DNA of 64,000 nucleotides, taken from NCBI RefSeq assembly GCF_016482685.1, contig NZ_JACYHF010000002.1, positions 310,001-374,000 on the forward strand, written 5' to 3'. Made by a program: the position numbers and the translations under genes. The DNA comes from Streptomyces sp. DSM 110735. Lineage in GTDB: Bacteria > Actinomycetota > Actinomycetes > Streptomycetales > Streptomycetaceae. The notes beneath the pieces are model-generated. The model ran no database searches, was not told the origin of the DNA, and saw only the letters and a program-made list of their open reading frames with translations. This document shows positions 24,216-32,909 of the stretch, piece by piece (the stretch's first letter is position 1; every line of letters begins with the position of its first letter).

Positions 24216-24478
24216 GGGCCGACCGTATCCCCCGGGTCTGACATCAGGGCCGACCACCGCCCTGACCTGCCACGTCTCCGCCGTGGTGCTCTGGCGCGGT
24301 GATCCGCGAGAGGCGGACGGGCGTCACCTCGTCGAATGGACCGTCGACGACGCCATCCGGTAGAGCCGGAACGCCCGACCGGCCGCTGCCGCCGAGCCCG
24401 AACTCCGGCAGGAGGGGTGCGGATCGACGTCGGATCGGAGAGCGTCGCCCTGTATCCCTACCGGACCTGAGCGCTCTG

Positions 24479-25348
24479 TCAGCCGCAGGTGCGGAAGTGC
24501 GAGGTCAGTCGCGCTCCGACGGCAGACGAAACCAAGTCGGCCGAGCTGTCGGCGCGTTCGGTCGGCAACTCGATGACGTGCACCGCGTACCCGGGCGGTG
24601 CCGTCCGGTCGATCACCTCGCCCCACTCCTCGCCCTCCGTCTCCCAGCCGAGCCGGAGGGTGGACGTGACACCGGGGCCGAGGGCGAGCGGACGGCCCGC
24701 GAAGGTCGTCACGCTGGCGGAGTGGGCGTGGCCGCCGAACACCGCGACGATCTGCGGGTGTTCGGAGAGCAGCGCGGCCAGCTCGTCGGCGTTGTCGAGC
24801 ATGATGGAGTCGATCAGACCGCCTCCGAGCTCGACGGGCGGCTGGTGCAGGGCGAGGGCGACCGGTGTGCCCGGGGGCAGGGCGTCGCGGATCGTCGCCC
24901 GCACCCAGTCCGCCGTCTCGTCGGCAAGGTGCCCCTCGTCGCGACCGGGCACGATCACGTCGAGCATGAGGACGGCGAGGGGTCCGACCCGGTGGAGCCG
25001 GTTGACCGGCGCGTCGGAGGCGGGTTCTCCGAGGAGGACCTTGCGGTAGGGACCGCGCACGTCGTGATTGCCGGGCAGGCACAGCACGGGCGCGGGGAAG
25101 TCCGCCAACAGCCGTACGGCGGACTCGTATTCCGCCTCGGTGCCGTGGTCCGCGATGTCCCCGGTGACCAGCAGCGCGTCGAACGGGCCCGGCATGGACC
25201 GCAGTCGGTCGAGCACCCGAACGGCACGCTCCTCGGCGCGGGCGCCGCCGTCGAGGTGGAGGTCGCTGACGTGCGCGAGGGTCACGCGTGAACTCCCGCG
25301 TGCCACATACGCCTTGCTCGTGCCCCCCGTTGCCGTTTCCTGCGTCAT
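24479..25348 (-). CDS. calcineurin-like metallophosphoesterase
   Basis: The protein has 289 residues. All metal-binding motifs of the family are present: LAHVSDLHLDG (D-x-H), LLVTGDIADHG (G-D), CLPGNHDVRG (G-N-H-D), ALHQPP and VFGGHAHSASV (G-G-H-A-H). The arrangement is that of class III cyclic-nucleotide phosphodiesterase (CpdA/Rv0805-like) enzymes, which cleave 2',3'- or 3',5'-cAMP and other phosphodiesters. The true substrate cannot be fixed. It is transcribed divergently from the CGNR-type regulator at 25407, and the inverted repeat at 25370-25398 sits right at its start, so it is probably controlled by that regulator. Confidence 0.85.
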   Translation of the reverse strand: MTQETATGGTSKAYVARGSSRVTLAHVSDLHLDGGARAEERAVRVLDRLRSMPGPFDALLVTGDIADHGTEAEYESAVRLLADFPAPVLCLPGNHDVRGPYRKVLLGEPASDAPVNRLHRVGPLAVLMLDVIVPGRDEGHLADETADWVRATIRDALPPGTPVALALHQPPVELGGGLIDSIMLDNADELAALLSEHPQIVAVFGGHAHSASVTTFAGRPLALGPGVTSTLRLGWETEGEEWGEVIDRTAPPGYAVHVIELPTERADSSADLVSSAVGARLTSHFRTCG

Positions 25349-25369
25349 GACGCCACCCCTCGTCTCGTT

Positions 25370-25398
25370 CTAACGGTAGGGTTGACCATAACCGTTAG
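25370..25398. promoter_or_regulatory. operator-like inverted repeat between divergent genes
   Basis: CTAACGGT (25370-25377) and ACCGTTAG (25391-25398) are perfect 8-bp arms with a 13-bp spacer, lying between the divergent metallophosphoesterase and CGNR genes. The right arm is 8 bp before the CGNR start codon, so binding here would block the regulator's own leader and the phosphoesterase promoter. Confidence 0.65.
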
Positions 25399-25406
25399 GA
25401 GCCTCC

Positions 25407-25958
25407 ATGGAAACCACGCCACCCGAGACCGCCGTCATGAACCTCTCACCGTTCGACCTGACGGGCACCCTCCACCACGACGGGCGCGGTGGCGTGACCG
25501 ACGATCTCGCCACCCGCTCGGGGTTTCTGGCCTGGGCACCGCCCGGCACCCCCGAAGGGCTCCGGGACGAGGTCATCGACGTACGGCGAGCGGTCCGCGC
25601 CCTGTTCGCGTACGCCACCGGCCGCGAGGGCTCCCGAGCCGACCCGAGCCTCTCGCGGGCGGAGGCGGTCGCGCTGCTGAACCACTACGCGAGCCGGGAA
25701 CGCGTGACGGTGCATCTGGACTGGCCGACCTCTGACGCGGCTCCGCTCCTGCGGCTCACGGGGACTACCGACCTGCCCGCCCAACTCGCCCGGTCAGCCG
25801 TCGAGTTCCTGGCCGGACCACTGCGCCAGCGACTGCGAGCCTGCCCCGCCCCTCGCTGCGTCCGCTACTTCGTCCAGGACCACGGCAGGCAGGCGTACTG
25901 CAAGGCGTCCTGCGCCAACAGGGCACGCGCGGCACGGCATTACGCGAGGAACCGTTAG
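25407..25958 (+). CDS. CGNR zinc-finger (ABATE-domain) regulator-like protein
   Basis: The protein has 183 residues, with ATG at 25407 after TTAGGAGCCTCC. The N-terminal helical ABATE-like part (LRDEVIDVRRAVRALFAYAT, SRAEAVALLNHYA) is followed by DLPAQLARSAVEFLAGPLRQRLRACPAP and a C-terminal zinc finger CPAPRCVRYFVQDHGRQAYC and KASCANRARAARHY. The normal C-G-N-R signature is C-A-N-R here. Related proteins are annotated as stress-induced regulators, possibly binding DNA with the finger. The gene is divergent from the metallophosphoesterase across a perfect dyad, which supports autoregulation and control of that enzyme. The G-to-A change is conservative, and the zinc ligands (four Cys) are all kept. 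Confidence 0.8.
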   Translation: METTPPETAVMNLSPFDLTGTLHHDGRGGVTDDLATRSGFLAWAPPGTPEGLRDEVIDVRRAVRALFAYATGREGSRADPSLSRAEAVALLNHYASRERVTVHLDWPTSDAAPLLRLTGTTDLPAQLARSAVEFLAGPLRQRLRACPAPRCVRYFVQDHGRQAYCKASCANRARAARHYARNR

Positions 25959-25975
25959 GCGCGGCGGACACGGCA

Positions 25976-26011
25976 ACGGCAGGGCCGGTACGGGGCGACC
26001 GACCCTGCCGT
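25976..26011. terminator. bidirectional terminator
   Basis: ACGGCAGGG (25976-25984) pairs perfectly with CCCTGCCGT (26003-26011) across an 18-nt loop. It lies between the convergent CGNR gene (ends 25958) and phospholipase gene (ends 26032). Confidence 0.75.
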
Positions 26012-26031
26012 CAACTGCACCGGGATTACGA

Positions 26032-26514
26032 CTACTTGCCCGCCGTCGCCTTGGCAGCCTTGAAGCCGAAGATGCTGACCGCCTGGTAGTAGGTCCAGGC
26101 GGTCGAGTTGCAGCTCGTCTTGGTGGCGCCGGAGTAGTTGTTGCAGACGCGCTTGAGGTCCTCGTAGAAGGCGGAGTCGAGGCGGGACTTGTTGGCGTCG
26201 AAGGCACCGGCGGCCTTGTAGTTGCGGTAGCCGAAGTCGTGGCGGGCGCAGGGGGTCTGGAACGGGAAGCCGAAGGGGTTGTCCGGCGAGGAGCTGCAGT
26301 AGTCCGTGGACCAGTCGAAGCCGTAGGCCGCCCACTGACCCTGGTTCGACCGGGCGGCGTACCAGGCGTTGTAACTGGCCGCGCTGGTCTGCGTCCAGGA
26401 GCTGAGCACCTGCATCTTGTCGGCGGGGGCGGCCGATGCCGAGGTGGCCGGGACGAGGACCGCGGGGAGCGCGAGAGCGGCGACGACGAGGGGAGCGGCA
26501 AGACGACGATGCAT
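26032..26514 (-). CDS. secreted prokaryotic phospholipase A2
   Basis: The protein has 160 residues, with ATG at 26514 after GGAGGTCTTC. The Sec signal is LAAPLVVAALALPAVLVPAT with cleavage after SASAA. The mature part is a prokaryotic PLA2: DYCSSSPDNPFGFPFQTPCARHDFGYRNYK has the Ca-binding loop and the catalytic C-x-R-H-D-F-G-Y motif, with VCNNYSGATKTSCNSTAW giving the second disulfide. It matches the size (about 120 mature residues) and motifs of the S. violaceoruber enzyme family, which hydrolyses the sn-2 ester of glycerophospholipids outside the cell with Ca2+. It is a single gene ending at a bidirectional hairpin. Confidence 0.92.
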   Translation of the reverse strand: MHRRLAAPLVVAALALPAVLVPATSASAAPADKMQVLSSWTQTSAASYNAWYAARSNQGQWAAYGFDWSTDYCSSSPDNPFGFPFQTPCARHDFGYRNYKAAGAFDANKSRLDSAFYEDLKRVCNNYSGATKTSCNSTAWTYYQAVSIFGFKAAKATAGK

Positions 26515-26726
26515 GAAGACCTCCGGTGTGTGGGGCCCGTGAGTGCTCGCGGGGTTCGCGAAGCGGGCTCAGCTTGGCCCAGGAGTGCCCCCATGAACAG
26601 TCCATGTCAAAAAATAAATGGCCCGAATTCCGCTGCCCGACATCGCCAAGTTCCGCAAAATTCGCCAAATCTACGCGAGTTGACAAGCCATCAGGCAGAC
26701 GACACCGGCAGGACTGCCGGCCCGGC

Positions 26727-27635
26727 TCAGTCCGGCTTGCTCAGCAGCCGCGTCACGCTGTCGCCGACCTCCGCCGTGATCCGTCCCTCGCACTCCACCC
26801 CGACCGCCGTCGCCAAATCCCGCCCGTGCAAGTCCGCCAGCGCCTCCGCGAGTTCCGCGAAGGACGCGGCAGCGGTGCGGCCACGGGACAGTCCCGTCAG
26901 GGCGGTTGCCACGCCGATGAACGCGGCGGGCCACCACCAGATCGCCAGCAGGAGGTAGGCCACGCCCCAGGCGCTCAGCCGGGCCGCCGCGCTCAAGGCG
27001 CGGCGCGCGGTGCTCAGTTCCGTACGGGTGCTGTCGGGCGCGAGGAGCCACAGGTGTGGCCAGGCGGTGGTGAGGTCGAGGCGGTAGGCGCGCCAGACGC
27101 GCTGGTCCGGCGCCGTGACCCGGTCCCCCGTCCAGAAGGGGTGCCGGGGGCGGACCAGGGCGATCCGGTTGCGCTCGGCGTAGCGCGCCTCCGCCTCGCC
27201 GGTCAGGGCGTCGGCGCCGTCCCGGCCGCGCAGCCGGGCGCGTCCGGCGGCGACCAGCGCCGTGCGGTAGTCGGTGTCGGCGGTGCGCCAGCGGCGCAGT
27301 CGGCGTGCGGTCAGCAGGCGGGTCAGCGGACCTCGGGGCGCCATGAGCCAGGTCCGCTCGATCAGGGCGCCGAGCGCCTGCGCGGCGGTGCCGGTCAGCG
27401 CGGCCCCGGCCAGCACGGCGACCGCCGCGACCGCGAGGGCGCCCGGGCTGTGGGCGCCGGGCGCCTCCGCCAGGGAGTCCAGGCGGGTCCGCAGCCGCCC
27501 GGTGTCGTTCCAGTGGCTCTGGCCGAGGGTGACCGCCGTGGCCAGCGCCACCAGGTACACCAGGCCCGGGATGGCCAGCAGGGCGAGCCAGCGTTCGGCC
27601 AGCTTTCCGCTCAGCGCGCCGAGGAACGCGTTCAC
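26727..27635 (-). CDS. membrane protein of the CHAT cassette, unknown function
   Basis: The protein has 302 residues from a GTG at 27635 (VNAFLGALSGKLAERWLALL) that overlaps the upstream gene's TGA by 4 bp (GTGA). There are about four membrane helices: LALLAIPGLVYLVALATAVT, GALAVAAVAVLAGAALTG, LSAWGVAYLLLAIWWWPAAF, and a shorter following one. The middle is a cytoplasmic part of about 130 residues with WRTADTDYRTALVAAGRARL and RIALVRPRHPFWTGDRV. A conserved-looking tail reads FAELAEALADLHGRDLATAVGVECEG. No known family is recognised. The tight coupling to the Cys-motif gene and divergence from a CHAT protease-like gene suggest it may be the membrane partner or target of that system. That is inference. 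Confidence 0.6.
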   Translation of the reverse strand: MNAFLGALSGKLAERWLALLAIPGLVYLVALATAVTLGQSHWNDTGRLRTRLDSLAEAPGAHSPGALAVAAVAVLAGAALTGTAAQALGALIERTWLMAPRGPLTRLLTARRLRRWRTADTDYRTALVAAGRARLRGRDGADALTGEAEARYAERNRIALVRPRHPFWTGDRVTAPDQRVWRAYRLDLTTAWPHLWLLAPDSTRTELSTARRALSAAARLSAWGVAYLLLAIWWWPAAFIGVATALTGLSRGRTAAASFAELAEALADLHGRDLATAVGVECEGRITAEVGDSVTRLLSKPD

Positions 27636-28081
27636 GGACGGTGCAGCCCGAACTCGCGCAGCGCCTCGCCGAAGATCCGGCAGGCCGGACGGTCCTCGTC
27701 CTCGGACGGCGGTGCCTCGACGCGGGCGCAGTGGCCGCGCGGGCAGGTGAGTACGTGCAGCGGCGGGTGTCCGGGTCCGCTGCCGGGGAAGCGCTGGTAC
27801 GGCGGCGGGGTGTCCGTGCGGTAGGAGCCGAGTCCGGCGCTGAGTCCGGAGGCGAGGAGCAGGTCCTCCAACTCGTCGAAGTCGTCCTCCAGTTCCTCGG
27901 GGGCGCGACCGCCGCGCACCTCCGACGTGATGTGCTCGATCAGGAGGCGTACCGGCGGATCGAGGTCCGCCGTGCCCGGGGAGGCGGTGAGCCGATGGCA
28001 CAGGGCGGCCAGCCGCTCGTGCCCGAATTCGTCCACCTCCGCACCGGAACCGCCCGTGCCGTCACCGAGTCCGCCCATCAC
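27632..28081 (-). CDS. small Cys-motif protein of the CHAT cassette
   Basis: The protein has 149 residues, starting MMGGLGDGTGGSGAEVDEFG. An acidic helical N-terminal half (RLAALCHRLTASPG, VRLLIEHITSEVRGG, LEDDFDELEDLLLASGLS) is followed by a short C-terminal domain with LHVLTCPRGHCARVEAPP and ACRIFGEALREFGLH, where C-P-R-G-H-C looks like a metal knuckle. I recognise no named domain. Such small acidic/Cys proteins often accompany effector-associated systems in Streptomyces. It overlaps the downstream membrane protein gene by 4 bp and is divergent from the CHAT gene across 138 bp. Confidence 0.6.
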   Translation of the reverse strand: MMGGLGDGTGGSGAEVDEFGHERLAALCHRLTASPGTADLDPPVRLLIEHITSEVRGGRAPEELEDDFDELEDLLLASGLSAGLGSYRTDTPPPYQRFPGSGPGHPPLHVLTCPRGHCARVEAPPSEDEDRPACRIFGEALREFGLHRP

Positions 28082-28126
28082 CGCACCTCCAGGGATTCAG
28101 CCGGTGGCAAGCTCACCACAACGAGC

Positions 28127-28153
28127 GTGACAGCGGGGCTTCCCGGGTAAAAT
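28127..28153 (+). promoter_or_regulatory. possible promoter of CHAT gene
   Basis: GTGACA (28127-28132) and TAAAAT (28148-28153) resemble -35 and -10 boxes with a 15-bp spacer, slightly short. They lie 67 bp upstream of the CHAT start codon in an otherwise very GC-rich 138-bp divergent region. Confidence 0.35.
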
Positions 28154-28219
28154 CGGGCTTCGGAGTTCCCGCCGCGCGCCAAGGTCGAGAGCCCGCAGTG
28201 AGCCGCACGGGGGCGGACG

Positions 28220-31200
28220 ATGGCAGACGTCAATGGACCGGACAGGGAGACACTCGAACGGGTCGTCGCGCTGGTCGGACACTTCCAGCGCACGGGTGAC
28301 CGCCGCCCGCTGGACAGCGGAGTCGAGATCTGCCGGGCGGTGCTGCGGACGGAGCCCGCCGCCGCCCACGTGCGGACCACCTGGGAGTCGACGCTGCGGC
28401 TGACCCTGGTGCTGCGCTGGACGGGCTTCCACGACCGCCGCGATCTGGACGAGTCGATCGAGCTGGGCCACCGGCTGATCGTGCGGAGCACCGTGCGCGA
28501 GCAGGATCTGCGTCTGCTGGGCCGCATGCTCGCCGACCGCTTCGAACTCGACGGCGACCGGGCCGACATGGAGACCGCGATCACGGTGTCACGGCGCGCC
28601 GCCGAGATGCCCGAGGACGGTACGAACCAGCCCTCCGCGACCTTCGACACCCTGTCCACCCTGCTGCTCGCACGCGCCAGGCTCACCGGCAGCCCGACCG
28701 ATCTCGCCGAGGCGGAGCGGTTGCAGCGGCACGCACTGAGCCTGCTGACCGACGTTCCCGAGAACGCCGAGAGCATCGCGGCTCTCCGCAACAATCTGGC
28801 GTCCACGCTCAACCACGCCGTCAGAACCCACCGTTCGCCGGATGTCGCGCGTGAGGCCGTGGCACTGTCGCGGGCGGTCCTCGCGGCAACACCCATCGGA
28901 CATCCCCGCCGGACGACGGCACTGCTCAATCTCGCCACGGCGTCCGTCGCCAGAGCCGAACTCACCGGCGCGGCCGCCGACATCGAGGACATGGTGGCGG
29001 ACGCCCGGGCAGCGGTCGCCGTCACACCGCCGGGCCATCCCTCGCGCACCCGCGCCGCGGCCGAACTCGGCGTCGCCCTGCGCATCGCCTCCGAACACAC
29101 CGAGGACACCGCGCTGCTGGGCGAGTCCGTCACGCTGCTGCGCGAGGCGGTCGAGGGCACCGACCCGGACAGCACGCTGCTCCCCCAGCGGCTGAACAGC
29201 CTCGGCAACGCCCTGCACCGTCTCGGTGGACGCACCGGCGACGCGGTACTGCTGGACCAGTCGGTGGAGATCCTGCGCGCCGCCGTCGCGGAACCGTCCC
29301 CCGAACTCCCCGACCACTTCGGCCGCTTGACCAACCTGGCCGTGGCGCTGCGCGAGCGCTATCACCAGACCGGCGATCTCGACGCCCTGCGCGAGGCGGC
29401 CGAACTGGCCAGGTCCGCCCGGCGATTCCCGCACTCCCCGCAGCAGTCCGCCCTGCACCTGGCCAACCTCGGTGTCGTCCTCCAGACCTGGTACGACCGT
29501 ACGGCGGACCCGAGCGCCGCCCTCGAAGCCGTCGAGACGGCCCGGCAGGTCATCGCCCTCGCCCCAGGGGACTCCGCCGAGCGCGCCTCCCATCTGAACC
29601 ACCTCGGCAACGCCCTCCACGAGCGGTTCCTGAGCCATGGCGACCCGGCAGACCTCGACGAGTCCGCCGAGATGCTGAACCTCGCGGTGGAGGGCACGGC
29701 GTACGGCAGCCCGGAGCACGCGAGTTACCTGCACAACCTGGGTCTCACCCAGCTCACCGCGGCCCGTTTCGCGGAGGACCCGGCGCTCCTGGACCGTGCG
29801 GTGTCCACGCTCGGCCGGGCGGTGTGGGCTTCCGCCACCGGCGCGGCGCACACCGCCCTGTATCTCCAGTCGTACGCCTCAGCGTTGCGCACCCTGCATC
29901 TCGTGGACGAGGACCCCGCGGTCCTGCGCGCGGCCGAGGACGCCTACCGGCAGGTCGCCCGGATCGAGGCGCTGCCCGCCGCGCGACGCGTCCTGGCCGC
30001 GTACGACTGGGGCGCGGCGGCGGCCGACGGGGGTCGGTGGGAGGAGGCACTCGAAGGGTTTGAACTGGCCCTCGCGCTGCTGCCGTTCAGCATCACGCGG
30101 CGGCTCGCGCGCGACGACCAGGAGCACGAGCTGATCAGCGTGCAGGGGCTCGCCGCCGACGCCGCCGCGTGCGCCGTGCAGCTCGGCAAGCCCAAGCACG
30201 CCGTTCTGCTTCTGGAGCAGGGGCGCGGGGTGCTGCTCGGGCAGGCGATCGCCGAGCGGTCCGAGTGGGAGCGGCTGCGCGCCGAACATCCGCTGACCGC
30301 CGAGCGGTTCACGCATCTGCGGCGGCTCATCGAGCTGACCGACTCCGACACGCCCGCCGAGGGCGCGGACACGGCGGGCATCGCGGATCTGCGGCACACC
30401 CTCGCGGCACGGTGGGAGCAACTGGTCACCGCGATCCGCGCGTTGCCCGGCTTCGGGAACTTCCTCGGCGCGCCGACCTACGCCGAGGTGCTGGCCTGCG
30501 CCGGGGACGGCCCCGTCGCGGTGGTGTACTCCAGCGTCTACCGGAGCGATGCCCTGATCGTGCGGCCGGACGGTGTGACGCCGGTGCCCCTGCCCGGGGC
30601 GACTCCCGAGGCACTGGACGGACAAGTGACGCGGCTGAACAGCGCGTTGGAGACCGCCGCCGTGCCCGGACGGGAGCGGGAGGCACAGGGCGCCATCGGT
30701 GAGGTGCTGGGCTGGACGTGGGATCACGTCACGGAGCCGGTGCTCCGCGAGCTGGGGCTGCTCGACCGGCCCGCCGACGGCGCCTGGTCCCGGCTGTGGT
30801 GGTCACCGGGCGGTGCGCTCGCTGCGCTGCCGCTGCACGCGGCGGGCCACCACGAGGAGCCGCCGGAGCCGGAAACTGTTCCGCAGCCGCAGACCGACCT
30901 TCGCCCCCGGACCGACCTACGCCCCGAGACCGACCCTGAACCCCACACCGACCCCCGACCCGAGACCGACCCCCGCCCGCAGACCGTGCTCGACCTGGTC
31001 GTCTCGTCCTACACCCCGACCGTCCGTGCCCTGGCCTACGCCCGCTCCCGCGCGTCCGGTCCCCAGCCGCCGGGCGGACTGCTCGCGGTGGTCGTGCCCG
31101 ACGCGCCCGGCACCCGGCCCCTCGGCGGCGTCCGCCGGGAGGTGCGGGAGCTGCGCGCCCTGTTCCCGACCCCCGGCGTGCTCGCGGGACCGCGCGCGAC

Positions 31201-31684
31201 ACGCGACAACGTGCTGAACGTCCTGCCCGCCCACCCGTATGTGCACTTCGCCTGTCATGGGGTGAGCGACCCGGAGAATCCGTCCCGGGCGCGACTGCTC
31301 GTGCACGACCACCTGGAACAGCCGCTGACGGTGCGTCACATCTCGCGCCTCGAACTGGCCAACGCCCGGCTCGCGGTGCTGTCGGCGTGCGACACGGCAC
31401 GGGGTTCCGGGCTGCTGGCGGACGAGGCGATCCACATCACCTCGGCGTTCCAGATCGCCGGATACCCGCACACGATCGGCACGTTGTGGCCCGTGCACGA
31501 CGCGGTGGCGGTCCGCGTGACCAGAAGCCTCTACCGAGGGCTGCGAACCGGGATACCGGCCGCGGCGCTCGCCCTCGACACGGACCGGGCGGCGCTCGCG
31601 CTGCACCACGCCGTACGACAGTGCCGTACCGCCTTCCGGAACAGCCCCAGCCTGTGGGCGGCCCATGTGCACTCGGGAGCCTGA
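28220..31684 (+). CDS. TPR-CHAT (caspase-like) protein
   Basis: The protein has 1154 residues, with ATG at 28220. About residues 1-620 are TPR-like helical repeats: copies of N-x-L-G/A-x-x-L-x-x-R/H, for example LNSLGNALHRLGGRTGDAVL and LNHLGNALHERFLSHGDPAD. A linker carries EALEGFELALALLPF and HAVLLLEQGRGVLLGQAIAE, which is typical just before CHAT domains. The CHAT domain spans about 770-1150 and has LWWSPGGALAALPLHAAGHH, VSSYTPTVRAL, VHFACHGVSDP with the catalytic His and LAVLSACDTARGSGLL with the catalytic Cys. It is a clan CD cysteine protease fold related to caspases and separase. Known TPR-CHAT proteins are switched on by partners. A stretch at about 885-925 of near-identical six-residue TDxRPx units interrupts the CHAT domain. 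A separate TPR gene follows. Confidence 0.88.
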   Translation: MADVNGPDRETLERVVALVGHFQRTGDRRPLDSGVEICRAVLRTEPAAAHVRTTWESTLRLTLVLRWTGFHDRRDLDESIELGHRLIVRSTVREQDLRLLGRMLADRFELDGDRADMETAITVSRRAAEMPEDGTNQPSATFDTLSTLLLARARLTGSPTDLAEAERLQRHALSLLTDVPENAESIAALRNNLASTLNHAVRTHRSPDVAREAVALSRAVLAATPIGHPRRTTALLNLATASVARAELTGAAADIEDMVADARAAVAVTPPGHPSRTRAAAELGVALRIASEHTEDTALLGESVTLLREAVEGTDPDSTLLPQRLNSLGNALHRLGGRTGDAVLLDQSVEILRAAVAEPSPELPDHFGRLTNLAVALRERYHQTGDLDALREAAELARSARRFPHSPQQSALHLANLGVVLQTWYDRTADPSAALEAVETARQVIALAPGDSAERASHLNHLGNALHERFLSHGDPADLDESAEMLNLAVEGTAYGSPEHASYLHNLGLTQLTAARFAEDPALLDRAVSTLGRAVWASATGAAHTALYLQSYASALRTLHLVDEDPAVLRAAEDAYRQVARIEALPAARRVLAAYDWGAAAADGGRWEEALEGFELALALLPFSITRRLARDDQEHELISVQGLAADAAACAVQLGKPKHAVLLLEQGRGVLLGQAIAERSEWERLRAEHPLTAERFTHLRRLIELTDSDTPAEGADTAGIADLRHTLAARWEQLVTAIRALPGFGNFLGAPTYAEVLACAGDGPVAVVYSSVYRSDALIVRPDGVTPVPLPGATPEALDGQVTRLNSALETAAVPGREREAQGAIGEVLGWTWDHVTEPVLRELGLLDRPADGAWSRLWWSPGGALAALPLHAAGHHEEPPEPETVPQPQTDLRPRTDLRPETDPEPHTDPRPETDPRPQTVLDLVVSSYTPTVRALAYARSRASGPQPPGGLLAVVVPDAPGTRPLGGVRREVRELRALFPTPGVLAGPRATRDNVLNVLPAHPYVHFACHGVSDPENPSRARLLVHDHLEQPLTVRHISRLELANARLAVLSACDTARGSGLLADEAIHITSAFQIAGYPHTIGTLWPVHDAVAVRVTRSLYRGLRTGIPAAALALDTDRAALALHHAVRQCRTAFRNSPSLWAAHVHSGA

Positions 31685-31734
31685 TCTGCCGGAAGACACG
31701 AAGAGGAAGCCGACGAAAAGGAGTTGGTCGCGAC

Positions 31735-32892
31735 ATGGCCCCCTTGTGGCGCAGGAAGCGCGACGACGAACCACCGCAGCGGCCACCGGCGACCCCCGCC
31801 GATCCCGAGGAACCTCGCGCGGCCGATCTGGTGGTGACGCTGCTGAACGACGACGGCGGGGAGGAGGAGATCGTCCGGGTCGGCATCCCGCCGCACGAGT
31901 TCTACGGCATGAAGGCGAACGCCGCCTACGAACGGCTCGGTCCCGACCACCCCGAGACCCTGCTGGCGTTCCGCGACTACGCCCGTGCGCTGGCGCGGAT
32001 GGAGGGGCGTCAGCAGGAGGCGCTCGAACGCCTCATGGACCTGGTACGCCTCCAGTCGGAGCTGCTCGGCTACGTCCACGTGGACACCCTGACGACCGCC
32101 GCCGACATCGCCGACCTCCTGGAGAGCACGGGTGATCCCGGCAAGGCGGAGGAGGTGTGGCGCAGCGTGTGGACCAGCCGGGCGGAGCTGCTCGGCCGCG
32201 ATCACCCGGACACCCTGGACAGTGCGACCCGTCTGGCCCAGACCCTGGAGGACCTCCGCCGTGAGCCCGAGGCGTTGGGGCTCCGCCGGGACGTGCTGGA
32301 ACGCCGCAGGCGGCAGCTCGGGCCCGACCACCCCCTGGTGCTGTCGGACACCGGGCGGCACGCCGCCGCACTGGTCAAATGCGGTCGCTGGGCCGAGGCG
32401 GAGCCGGAACTTCGCTCCCTCGTCGCCCAGTTGGAGCGGCGCGGCGAACGCGACGGCGAGGTCGGTCTCGCCGCCCAGGCGAACCTGGGGGCAGCGCTCT
32501 GCCGCCTGGAGCGGCTCGACGAGGCCGAGGCGGTGATGCGTACCGTCCTCGCCACCCAGCAGCGGGTCAAGGGCGCCGCGGACCCGGCGGCGCAGGGCAC
32601 CCGCAACAACCTCGCGGCGGTCCTGCACGCCCGGGAGCGGTACGGCGAGGCTGCCGTGCTCCTGCGCGAGGTGCTCTCCGAGGTCATCCGGAGGAAGGGT
32701 GACCGTCATCCCGACACCTTCCACGCTCGCGACAACCTGGCCAACGTCCTGATCGACGCGGGCGAGCGCGCCGAGGCAGCCGACCTGCTGCGCCGCTGCC
32801 AGTCCGACTACGCCCGCGTGTTCGGTCCGAACCACCCGCTGACCCGGACGGCCGCCGAACGGCTCGCGTGGCTCCGGGACAACCCCGCCTAG
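31735..32892 (+). CDS. tetratricopeptide (kinesin-light-chain-like) repeat protein
   Basis: The protein has 385 residues from the ATG at 31735, with AAAAGGAG upstream. The N-terminus is charged (MAPLWRRKRDDEPPQRPPAT). Then come kinesin-light-chain-type TPRs of about 42 residues, marked by L-G-x-D/N-H-P-x-T/L-x: RLGPDHPETLLAFRDYARAL, LLGRDHPDTLDSATRLAQTL, QLGPDHPLVLSDTGRHAAAL, KGDRHPDTFHARDNLANVL and FGPNHPLTRTAAERLAWL. There is no enzymatic domain. TPRs of this type bind proteins or peptides. It starts 50 bp after the CHAT gene on the same strand and is very probably co-transcribed, so it may be a sensor, substrate or scaffold for the CHAT protein. Confidence 0.85.
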   Translation: MAPLWRRKRDDEPPQRPPATPADPEEPRAADLVVTLLNDDGGEEEIVRVGIPPHEFYGMKANAAYERLGPDHPETLLAFRDYARALARMEGRQQEALERLMDLVRLQSELLGYVHVDTLTTAADIADLLESTGDPGKAEEVWRSVWTSRAELLGRDHPDTLDSATRLAQTLEDLRREPEALGLRRDVLERRRRQLGPDHPLVLSDTGRHAAALVKCGRWAEAEPELRSLVAQLERRGERDGEVGLAAQANLGAALCRLERLDEAEAVMRTVLATQQRVKGAADPAAQGTRNNLAAVLHARERYGEAAVLLREVLSEVIRRKGDRHPDTFHARDNLANVLIDAGERAEAADLLRRCQSDYARVFGPNHPLTRTAAERLAWLRDNPA

Positions 32893-32909
32893 CGACCGGA
32901 CCTTCGGCG

